Origin: a virus
Strand: one strand, 5' to 3'
Length of the DNA: 20,154 bases
Virus record (IMG/VR): IMGVR_UViG_3300015261_000168
Span: 1 to 20,154 of that record
In this document: in pieces, positions 1-6,500 of the stretch
How the letters are laid out: the number at the start of each line of letters is the position of its first letter
Numbering within the stretch: position 1 is the first letter of the stretch
Notes under the pieces: model-generated
What the model saw: the letters and a program-made list of their open reading frames with translations, nothing else
Databases searched by the model: none
What the model was told of the DNA's origin: nothing
Position numbers and translations under genes: made by a program

Positions 1-414
1 ATGTTGAACAGCAGTCAGTCGGTTGAAAGCAGGGCGGTGCCGCGGCAGGGGCGCCAGTTACAGGGACGCAGCAAGAAGTCGCAGCTGCATATCGCCCGCA
101 TCGCGCAGTACATTCGCGAGCAGGGCCAGGCCAGCGCGGCGCAGTTGTCCGCCTTGCTGGGACTCGATGCGGGCACCATGAGCCGCTATCTGCGCCACAT
201 GTGCGGCATGGGACAGATCCACCTGGCGCAGCGCCATTGCACGGAGCCGGGACGCCAGCGGCCCGCCCTGTACGCGCTGGGCGAGCAGGACGACGAGGTC
301 GACGGCTGGGCCGAACTGCCTCCGCAGGTGCGCCGCACGGCCAGCTGGCCGCGCGGTGCGGCGCGCCGCGATCCGCTGGTGGCGGCCCTGTTCGGGCCGG
401 CGCAGGACAACTAA
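1..414 (+). CDS. Small winged helix-turn-helix DNA-binding protein
   Basis: A 137-residue protein. Residues about 28-95 look like a winged helix-turn-helix: a first helix with HIARIAQYI, a second with SAAQLSALLGL, and a recognition helix around DAGTMSRYLRHM (about residues 56-67), followed by a short wing region rich in Gln and Arg. The N-terminal 25 residues are basic and probably disordered, and the C-terminal 40 are low in complexity and end in a hydrophobic RDPLVAALFG stretch. The ATG is at the window edge, so an upstream start cannot be excluded. The next gene begins 25 bp downstream with a good ribosome site, which suggests one regulatory operon. It probably controls phage or tailocin genes, but its target and sign (activator or repressor) are unknown. 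The HTH call is good; the role is inference. Confidence 0.7.
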   Translation: MLNSSQSVESRAVPRQGRQLQGRSKKSQLHIARIAQYIREQGQASAAQLSALLGLDAGTMSRYLRHMCGMGQIHLAQRHCTEPGRQRPALYALGEQDDEVDGWAELPPQVRRTASWPRGAARRDPLVAALFGPAQDN

Positions 415-439
415 GACAAGTATCAACGAGGAGAAAATA

Positions 440-982
440 ATGGGGTTTGCAGAAAAATTCATCGCATCGCTGTCGTCGCAGAACCTGCGCGACGATGCCG
501 TCCACCACGACCTGGACGTGATCGCGGCGGCCGCGCTGGCCGGCGACATGGGCGCCTTGCTGTGCCGCGTCAAATACGCGGACGGCACCATCAGCCGCCT
601 GTTCGAAGGCAATGCCGGCAACCTGGCGCAGCTGCTGCGTGCCTGGACGGCGGCCGTGACGCAGAAGGGCCGGGCACGGCGCTGGGTCAAGGCGCAGACG
701 GCCTGGGATGCGCAGGCCGCCAATACCTTGTACCGCCGCGTGGCCGAAGCGTCGCTCGCGCATTGGCTCGACAGCAAATGCAAGGTTTGCCACGGCACGG
801 GCGTCGTCGCCGCCATGCAGGCCGGCGCGCCGGTCGTCTGCAAGGCGTGCCATGGCGGCGGCGAGGCGGCCATCAGCTGCTCCGGCGGCTTCGAGCTCGA
901 ACGCATCAAGGATATGGTCAGCGAGCTGGAAGGTATCTTCCAGTCGCACGGGGTCCGCGCCATGCGCCGCCTGGGTCACTGA
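440..982 (+). CDS. Zinc-knuckle protein, probable lambda Q-type late antiterminator
   Basis: A 180-residue protein. The frame is open further upstream, but the ATG at 440 is preferred because GAGGAG lies just before it and the upstream part overlaps the preceding gene. The diagnostic part is two DnaJ-like CxxCxGxG motifs: CKVCHGTG (Cys114, Cys117) and CKACHGGG (Cys134, Cys137). Paired CxxC motifs about 20 residues apart are found in lambda Q-family antiterminators, where they bind zinc. The position fits: the gene ends about 20 bp before a candidate promoter, and two intrinsic terminators lie between that promoter and the first tail gene, the same geometry as Q, pR' and tR'. The protein would bind DNA near the promoter, join paused RNA polymerase and make it ignore terminators. 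The N-terminal 110 residues are helical and not otherwise recognised. Alternative: a DnaJ-like zinc protein of other function. Confidence 0.6.
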   Translation: MGFAEKFIASLSSQNLRDDAVHHDLDVIAAAALAGDMGALLCRVKYADGTISRLFEGNAGNLAQLLRAWTAAVTQKGRARRWVKAQTAWDAQAANTLYRRVAEASLAHWLDSKCKVCHGTGVVAAMQAGAPVVCKACHGGGEAAISCSGGFELERIKDMVSELEGIFQSHGVRAMRRLGH

Positions 983-1002
983 AAAGTTTTTTTGCAATAT
1001 GC

Positions 1003-1030
1003 CTGGCGCTGAAAAAAACGCCCCTACAAT
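1003..1030 (+). promoter_or_regulatory. Candidate late promoter
   Basis: TACAAT at 1025-1030 matches the sigma70 -10 box at five of six positions. The best -35 at 16 bp spacing is CTGGCG (1003-1008), which matches only three of six, so the promoter would be weak or need an activator. GGCG at 1005-1008 and CGCC at 1019-1022 form a short inverted repeat inside the spacer, where lambda Q binds in its own promoter. A start near 1037 would give a leader of about 290 nt before the tail tube gene, containing two terminators. Read by eye only. Confidence 0.45.
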
Positions 1031-1053
1031 AGAGTCTCGATCACGCAGCAACA

Positions 1054-1077
1054 GCAACACCGCAACACCGCAACACC
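1054..1077 (+). repeat. Three tandem copies of an 8-bp unit in the leader
   Basis: GCAACACC occurs three times head to tail at 1054-1061, 1062-1069 and 1070-1077, and is followed by a partial GCA. It lies 25-50 nt downstream of the predicted transcription start. It contains almost no G, so it would be an unstructured RNA segment, which could serve as a protein or Rho loading site. Function unknown; replication slippage is the likely origin. Confidence 0.8.
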
Positions 1078-1186
1078 GCAGGACCACATGCTTCTCCACT
1101 CGTAATAGACGCGTCTCTGGCGCGACACCGATAGGGGAAATCAGCGCAGCGAACCGCCTTCATGGCCCCCTTCGCCCATTCCGTCC

Positions 1187-1202
1187 GGCACGGCCCCGTG
1201 CC
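1187..1202 (+). promoter_or_regulatory. Leader hairpin upstream of the tandem terminators
   Basis: GGCACG and CGTGCC pair perfectly around a GCCC loop, giving a 6-bp GC-rich stem without a T tract. It sits 11 nt before the first terminator stem, so nascent leader RNA would fold into three successive hairpins. It may act as a pause signal; that is inference. Confidence 0.5.
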
Positions 1203-1213
1203 ACCCGGACGCC

Positions 1214-1249
1214 AGCCCGCCGCCTCACCGCGCGCGGGCTTTTTATTTT
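1214..1249 (+). terminator. Intrinsic terminator 1 in the late leader
   Basis: AGCCCGC (1214-1220) pairs with GCGGGCT (1234-1240), a perfect 7-bp stem, and is followed by TTTTATTTT. The end lies about 205-215 nt after the predicted start near 1037, close to the length of the lambda pR' leader that ends at tR'. It would block late transcription until antitermination. Confidence 0.75.
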
Positions 1250-1275
1250 CCCGATACTTGGCAGTTCCACCCCTC

Positions 1276-1302
1276 AAGACCGCACCTGCGGTCTTTTTTT
1301 TT
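1276..1302 (+). terminator. Intrinsic terminator 2 directly before the tail tube gene
   Basis: AAGACCGC (1276-1283) pairs with GCGGTCTT (1288-1295) around an ACCT tetraloop, and the 3' strand runs into nine T residues (1294-1302). This is the strongest terminator of the window and lies only 22 bp before the tail tube start codon. The Shine-Dalgarno-like GAAAGG follows it. Confidence 0.85.
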
Positions 1303-1324
1303 CATCCCACGAAAGGTATTACTT

Positions 1325-2530
1325 ATGGCATCGACAGCAAACGGCATCGACAGCTTGATCGTTATCAGCAAACAAAGCGCCGAAGGCAGCAAGGCCGCCG
1401 CCGGCGGCGGCCAGATTTATCCCCGCGTCACGGCCACCTTCGACACGGAAGCGGACAAATATGCGAGCGCCGAAATCGACGCCAGCCAGCAGCAGGGCGA
1501 TACCCGCCTGGGCAATTTCCGCACCACGGGCGCCATCAAGGCCGAAGCGGCGTGCGGCACCTATGCGCCGCTGATGGCAGCGCTGCTGCGCCGCGACTTC
1601 ACGGCCGGCGGCGTCGCTGCCGCGCAAACCACCATCGCTGCCGCCGCCTCCGGCCTGACGCGCAGCGCCGGTTCCTGGCTGGCAGAAGGCTTCCGCGCCG
1701 GCAGCGTGGTGCGCATCACCGGCATGACGGCGCCGGCCGCCGCCAACAACGCGAAGAACTTCTTCGTCACGTCGGTGACGGCGACCAACCTGAATGGCCA
1801 GTTCATGGACGGTTCCGCCATGATCGTCAAGGCGGCCGGCGACTCGGTCGGCGTGGCGGCGGTGGGCAAGCGCAGCTTCACCCCTTTGAGCGGCCACACC
1901 ACCGACTGGTTCACGGCCGAAGTGCAGGACCCGAAGATCGGCGTGCACCGCAGCTTCGTCGACCAGCTGGTCAGCAAGATGGATATCGCCGTGCAGCCGA
2001 ACGGCATCACCAGCCTGGACTTCACTCTGATGGGCAAGGCGGAAGGCCCGACCACGGCCGTGCCGTACTTCCCCACGCCGCTGGCCGCACCGGGCACCGG
2101 CAAGTTTTCGGGCGCCACGGCGATGCTGTCCGTGAACGGCATCCCGTCGCAGATCTGCACCGGCATGTCCGTCTCGCTCGACGGCCAGGTCAAGGTCGAC
2201 CCGGTGATCGGTTCGAAGTACGCCACGGCAGCCTCGCGCGGCAAGGTGATGGGCTCGGGCCAGTTCACGGTGCTGCTGCAGGACACCACCTACCTCGACT
2301 ACTTCAAGTCCGAGACGGAAATCCCGCTGGCCTACGCCATGGCATCGGGCACGGCACCAACCGCCGACGTGCTGGCATTGGCCATGGGCCGCATCAAGAT
2401 CACCTCGGCCAAGATCGACGACGGCGAGAAAAACAAGATCGTCACCTGCGCCTTCGACGTCCTGCGCTACAAGGGCGCCGACGCGCAGCACGAAGCGACC
2501 ACCCTGACCATCCAGGATAGCGCGCTGTAA
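1325..2530 (+). CDS. Major tail tube protein
   Basis: A 401-residue protein with the composition of a siphophage tail tube subunit: beta-rich, soluble, many Ala, Gly, Thr and Ser, no membrane segment or signal peptide. GAAAGG lies 8 nt before the ATG. The N-terminal half contains a pattern of alternating polar strands (YPRVTATFDTEADKY and following) and the C-terminal third has the repeated GSGQFTVLLQDTTYLDYF and KNKIVTCAFDVLRYKG strands that suit a tube beta-sandwich. Residues about 110-180 (AGSWLAEGFRAGSVVRITGM and following) look like an inserted Ig-like decoration domain. It is the first structural gene and is followed directly by the G/GT chaperone pair, which is the canonical place of the tube gene. 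The family assignment rests on context plus composition, not on a specific motif. Confidence 0.75.
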   Translation: MASTANGIDSLIVISKQSAEGSKAAAGGGQIYPRVTATFDTEADKYASAEIDASQQQGDTRLGNFRTTGAIKAEAACGTYAPLMAALLRRDFTAGGVAAAQTTIAAAASGLTRSAGSWLAEGFRAGSVVRITGMTAPAAANNAKNFFVTSVTATNLNGQFMDGSAMIVKAAGDSVGVAAVGKRSFTPLSGHTTDWFTAEVQDPKIGVHRSFVDQLVSKMDIAVQPNGITSLDFTLMGKAEGPTTAVPYFPTPLAAPGTGKFSGATAMLSVNGIPSQICTGMSVSLDGQVKVDPVIGSKYATAASRGKVMGSGQFTVLLQDTTYLDYFKSETEIPLAYAMASGTAPTADVLALAMGRIKITSAKIDDGEKNKIVTCAFDVLRYKGADAQHEATTLTIQDSAL

Positions 2531-2550
2531 GCGGCTAGCGTCCGTACCGG

Positions 2551-2575
2551 GGCCGCCTGCGTGGCGGCCTTTTAA
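2551..2575 (+). terminator. Intrinsic terminator 3, after the tail tube gene
   Basis: GGCCGCC (2551-2557) and GGCGGCC (2563-2569) form a perfect 7-bp stem with a TGCGT loop, followed by TTTTAATT. In a late operon it would limit read-through from tube to chaperone genes and so favour the subunit needed in most copies. It can also stabilise the 3' end of the tube mRNA. Confidence 0.7.
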
Positions 2576-2604
2576 TTCTCATCCTAATCAAGAAAGCAAA
2601 TTAC

Positions 2605-3057
2605 ATGAACAACGCACAAATGATCGCCTCGGCCGGTTTTGACATCTCCCTGCTGAATGACGCCAACAAATCCGTAGACCAGGTTCACCTGGTGTCGGTG
2701 TTGTTTGACGAAGACGGCGCACACAAGGCGGGCTTTGACATCGTCAGCAAAAATTCTGACCAGTATCGTGCCGTGATCCGCGAGACGTCGCTGCACGCCA
2801 TCAAGCGCTCAGTGCAGAAGAGCAAGCAGATCGACGCGAAGACCGACGAGGGTGCGGCGGAACTGTATGACCTGGCGGAAAACCGCAACATGAAGATCGC
2901 CATCGCCGTGGTGGTGGGTATGCCTGGTTTCGTCGACAAAGGCGTCCCGGTACAGCCTTCCCCGACTTTGCTGAAGGCGATTTTTGAAAAAATGCCGTCC
3001 TGGCAGGAAAAAGTGCTGGCGGCACTCGAGGCGGACGGCAATTTTTTGACGGTCTAG
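2605..3057 (+). CDS. Tail assembly chaperone G
   Basis: A 150-residue soluble, mainly helical protein. It lies between the tail tube and tape measure genes, where nearly all siphophages encode the chaperone that coats the tape measure before the tube polymerises around it. The core of the call is structural: a slippery heptamer lies ten nucleotides before the stop codon, and the downstream frame is the -1 frame, as in lambda G and T. No domain is recognised from sequence alone, which is usual, because these chaperones diverge quickly. The ATG at 2605 has only a weak purine-rich site (AAGAAAG) ahead of it. The unshifted product G should be the major form. Confidence 0.8.
   Translation: MNNAQMIASAGFDISLLNDANKSVDQVHLVSVLFDEDGAHKAGFDIVSKNSDQYRAVIRETSLHAIKRSVQKSKQIDAKTDEGAAELYDLAENRNMKIAIAVVVGMPGFVDKGVPVQPSPTLLKAIFEKMPSWQEKVLAALEADGNFLTV
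3042..3048 (+). promoter_or_regulatory. Programmed -1 ribosomal frameshift site (T TTT TTG)
   Basis: In the G frame the codons read AAT TTT TTG ACG GTC TAG. The heptamer T TTT TTG fits X XXY YYZ exactly: both tRNAs can re-pair on TTT after slipping one base back, and translation continues GAC GGT CTA into the T frame. A strong stem-loop lies 8-12 nt downstream: GCCGCC (3060-3065, with an alternative at 3057) pairs with GGCGGC (3107-3112), stacked on TTTGCCGA (3075-3082) with TCGGCAAA (3099-3106). Site, direction, distance and structure all agree with a stimulated -1 shift. Confidence 0.85.
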
Positions 3058-3065
3058 CCGCCGCC

Positions 3066-3401
3066 TTGCTGCTCTTTGCCGACGAACAGTTCGAGCGTTC
3101 GGCAAAGGCGGCCGATGGCAATGCGAAAGGCGAGCATCTGGATGCCGCGAAGCGTCATCCACTCTACCGGGAGCCGCAGGCTCCCGTTTGCGCGCAACTG
3201 CCGTTTGAACTGGCGCACGTGTGGCAGTTTTTCGTGCAGATGAACCGCAAGCGGCAGAGCGGCATGGCGGTTAACCCCTTGAGCAGCCTGGAGGTCCTGG
3301 CCTGGCAATTGCGTCATCGTATCCGCCTGACTACTTTCGAAGAGGATCTCATCGACAGGCTCGATGGTGCTTATCTCGCATATCAGAATACGTCGCAATA
3401 G
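3066..3401 (+). CDS. Tail assembly chaperone T domain, made as a G-T fusion
   Basis: This frame has no convincing start of its own: the first possible initiator is TTG at 3066 with no Shine-Dalgarno sequence. It lies in the -1 frame relative to G and is entered at 3048 through the slippery heptamer, so the real product is a fusion of about 265 residues (148 of G plus 117 more). The T part is hydrophilic and helical, with a Phe/Trp-rich middle (FELAHVWQFFVQMNR) and an acidic end (FEEDLIDRLDGAYLAYQ). In lambda the T domain recruits tube subunits to the tape measure complex that the G part has coated, and the G to GT ratio matters. The next gene is the tape measure, as expected. Confidence 0.8.
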   Translation: MLLFADEQFERSAKAADGNAKGEHLDAAKRHPLYREPQAPVCAQLPFELAHVWQFFVQMNRKRQSGMAVNPLSSLEVLAWQLRHRIRLTTFEEDLIDRLDGAYLAYQNTSQ

Positions 3402-3482
3402 CCATGCCATGGCCTGTCAGCTTTACAGCAGAGGTGAAACAGACAAGATCGGGGTCATCGTGAGGGTGGCCTTCATTGCATT

Positions 3483-3505
3483 ACCACCCGCGCGGTGGTT
3501 TTTTT
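3483..3505 (+). terminator. Intrinsic terminator 4, just before the tape measure gene
   Basis: ACCACC (3483-3488) and GGTGGT (3494-3499) pair around CGCGC, and the 3' strand runs into seven T residues. The tape measure ATG follows 11 nt later. The 115-nt space between the T frame and the tape measure holds no other gene that can be supported. The hairpin is close enough to the start to affect its translation too. Confidence 0.7.
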
Positions 3506-3516
3506 ATGGGTAAATT

Positions 3517-6500
3517 ATGACTGTTGATATTGCAACGCTATTGATACAAGTCGATACGCTTGAAGTACGCATTGCGGCCAATAACCTGGTGCACATGCAG
3601 CAAGCCTGTACGCGGGCAGCTGAAGAAACGTCAGCCCTTGAGAAGGTGACGGAGAAATACACGAAGGCATTGTCCAGTCTGGGCATTGCGAATGACATCG
3701 GCCAGATCGTCAAGATGTCGGATGCATATACCAAGTTCACGGCACAGTTGCGCATGGCGACAGGCACCACGCAGGAATACGGCGAGGCTTACGATAACGT
3801 CAAGCGTATTGCTGCCACGGGACAAACGGAACTGGCCGCCACCGCAGGCATGTATACCAAAATTACGGATGCCACGGAAAAGCTGGGTATCAACCAGGCC
3901 CAGGTCGCCAACATTACCGAGGCCTTGAATCTGGGGGTCAGGATCAGCGGCGCATCGGCCGAGGAGTCCGCGACGGCGATCGAAGCCTTGTCCGACTCCT
4001 TCGTCAATGGCGCGATGAGTAGCCGGGAATTTAACGCCATCAACCAGAGTGCGCCCGAAGTCATGGCGGCACTGGCCGCTGGCATGGGCGTACCGGAAGA
4101 AGCGCTTGCTGCTCTGGCGGCTACCGGCAAGATCAGCGCCGATGTGATGGCGATCGCATTGCCGAATGCGCTGGGCGATTTGCGTAAGGAATCAAAAAAA
4201 TTCGACACCATCGGTGGTGCATTTACTGTGTTTAGCAACAATGTGCTGGAATTCACCGGGCAGATGGTCGAATCGACGGGCGCGGTCAGTGTACTGACTG
4301 GCGGCCTCAACTTTCTATCGAACAACCTGACGCTGGTGGTGGGCTTGCTGGAAACCTTGACTGCGGTGAAGTTTGTCAACTGGGCCAGCACCGCCGTCAA
4401 GGGCATCTATGCGAAGGTTACGGCCAATCGCGCCATGCATGCATCGACCCTGGCGGTTGCGAGTGCCGATGTAGCAGCGACAGGCGCCGCTTCTACGCTG
4501 GCTGCGGCGCGCGTGGCGGAGCTGCAGGCCACGATACGAACCAGCCAGGCCGATGTGGCTTTGGCGCTCACGACCAACGGCCTAATTCCCGCCCAAGCCC
4601 GTGCTGCCATTGCCGCTGAAGCGCATGCTGCGGCGTTGATGGCACAAATGGCTGCGATGCGGGCCGCGTCTGTGGCAGGCGGTGTGCTGCGTGGTGCGCT
4701 GGCATTCTTGGGCGGACCTATCGGATTGATCGTGACGGCGCTGGGTATCGGAGCTACGGCCTGGGGCATGTGGGGGAAATCATCGTCCGATGCGTCTAGA
4801 TTGGCCTCCGAGGAAAGTGAACAGAGCATGTCTCGAATCATATCCAATCTTGAAAAGCAGAATGTGAAAATACGTGAGCAAATTGTCTTGGCACGTAAAG
4901 AAAGTCCTCAACTTGCCAATGTCGAGTCGCCAGCTGCACAAGAGGCGGCAGCGGTGCTTTCTCGATTGAATGCGCTACGTAGTCGTAGTACACCGCTTAG
5001 TAATGTTGATCAGGTCATGGTTGCTAATTTGAGTGGCATGTATAAGCAATTAACGGGAGTCATGAAAGAAAATCTCTCCGTTAAAGCAGAGTTAGATGTG
5101 GTTACTCAGAAAAGGTCTACGTCTGAATGGATGAGCGAGTACGCCACAACAGCGGAAAAAATGGCTGCGAGACTGGCATTGGTAGGTAAATCGTACAAAG
5201 ATGGAGTGATTCCTCCTGATTTGTATAAGCGCATCCAGGAGAGTTTTGGTGTCCAAGATGATGGAGGTAAAAGGGTAGCGTCAGCGCTTGATGAGTCCAC
5301 CAAGGCTGCCAATGGATTTATTGAATCTCTACGTAATGAAACTGCGCAAGTTGGCTTGAGCGTCGATCAGATGCGAATGATGACTGCTGCACGCGCAGCG
5401 GCAAAAGCCCCGAATGCCGAATTGCGTATGGAGATAATGGCGACTGCGCTGGCGAATGACATTGCCCTTAAGTCTTGGGAAAATTTGGAAGATGCTCGTA
5501 AATCTTCTGAGGCGGAAACACAGAAGCTGACCGATGAGCGAAATACATCCTATGCAGCGGTTGTGGCAGAACTTGCCGCAAACAAAGAGGCAATCACCAC
5601 TTATGGTTTGAGCAAAGTGCAAATTCAGGCCCTTACTCTAGCGCGGGACGAAGAGCGTTTGTCACAGCGCGAGACACTAAAACTGAGCAAGGAAGAATTG
5701 ACCCACTTAGAGCGCATGATTGGGGGACGTAAGGCGAACGTCGCTGCTTTGAACGATTTGCATGCTCGTGAGAAAGAAACGAAGGATGCAGAAGAGCGGT
5801 TGGAGGAACAAAAGAAACTGTGGAATTCGATCGATTCGGCCGCGCACGGCGCATTTGTATCTATCTTCGATGCTGGGAAGTCTGCTTTCGATGGCCTGCG
5901 TAGTACGCTGAAAAATGGCCTGTTGGATATGCTTTATCAAATGACCGTCAAGAAGTGGGTCCTGAATGTTGGCGCATCTATATCGGCCGCCAGTGCTACG
6001 GGCATGGCGTCGGCCGACGGTTTAGGTATAGCAAGCGGGACCATAGATGGAGGCATTGGCGGTATTGCGAGCTTGATGCAGAGCGCTAAAACCGCGTATA
6101 CCATCGCCACAGCGGGTTTCGCGACTCTCACGACAGGGATGGGCACCAGCGTTGTAAGTATGGGCACTCTGTTTGGCTCGACGGCGATTGAGGCATTTGG
6201 TGCTGGCCTAGGTAGTACGGGGTTGGTGGGGACGGCCGACGCGGCTGGACTCTATGCCGCGTCAGGTGGTTTGGGGAGCGCTAGCGCGGTGACTGCGGGC
6301 GCTTACGCGGGCGCCGCCATCACGGCTGCTGCCGGCATCGCCGCGGGCATACTTGGCGGGAAAATGATTTCCGGGCAGTACGGCAGTGGTTCCACGGTAA
6401 TGGTTGGCACTGGTGCTGGCGCTGTTGCTGGGGCAATCATTGCTGGCCCAATTGGTGCGGCCATTGGCGGTGCTTTGGGTGGTGTGGTTGGTGGTATCGG

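Noticed and set aside
1319-2491. 390-codon minus-strand frame opposite the tail tube gene
   Set aside because: It is Gly/Arg/His-rich and has no motif; an artefact of high GC in the third codon position of the + strand gene.
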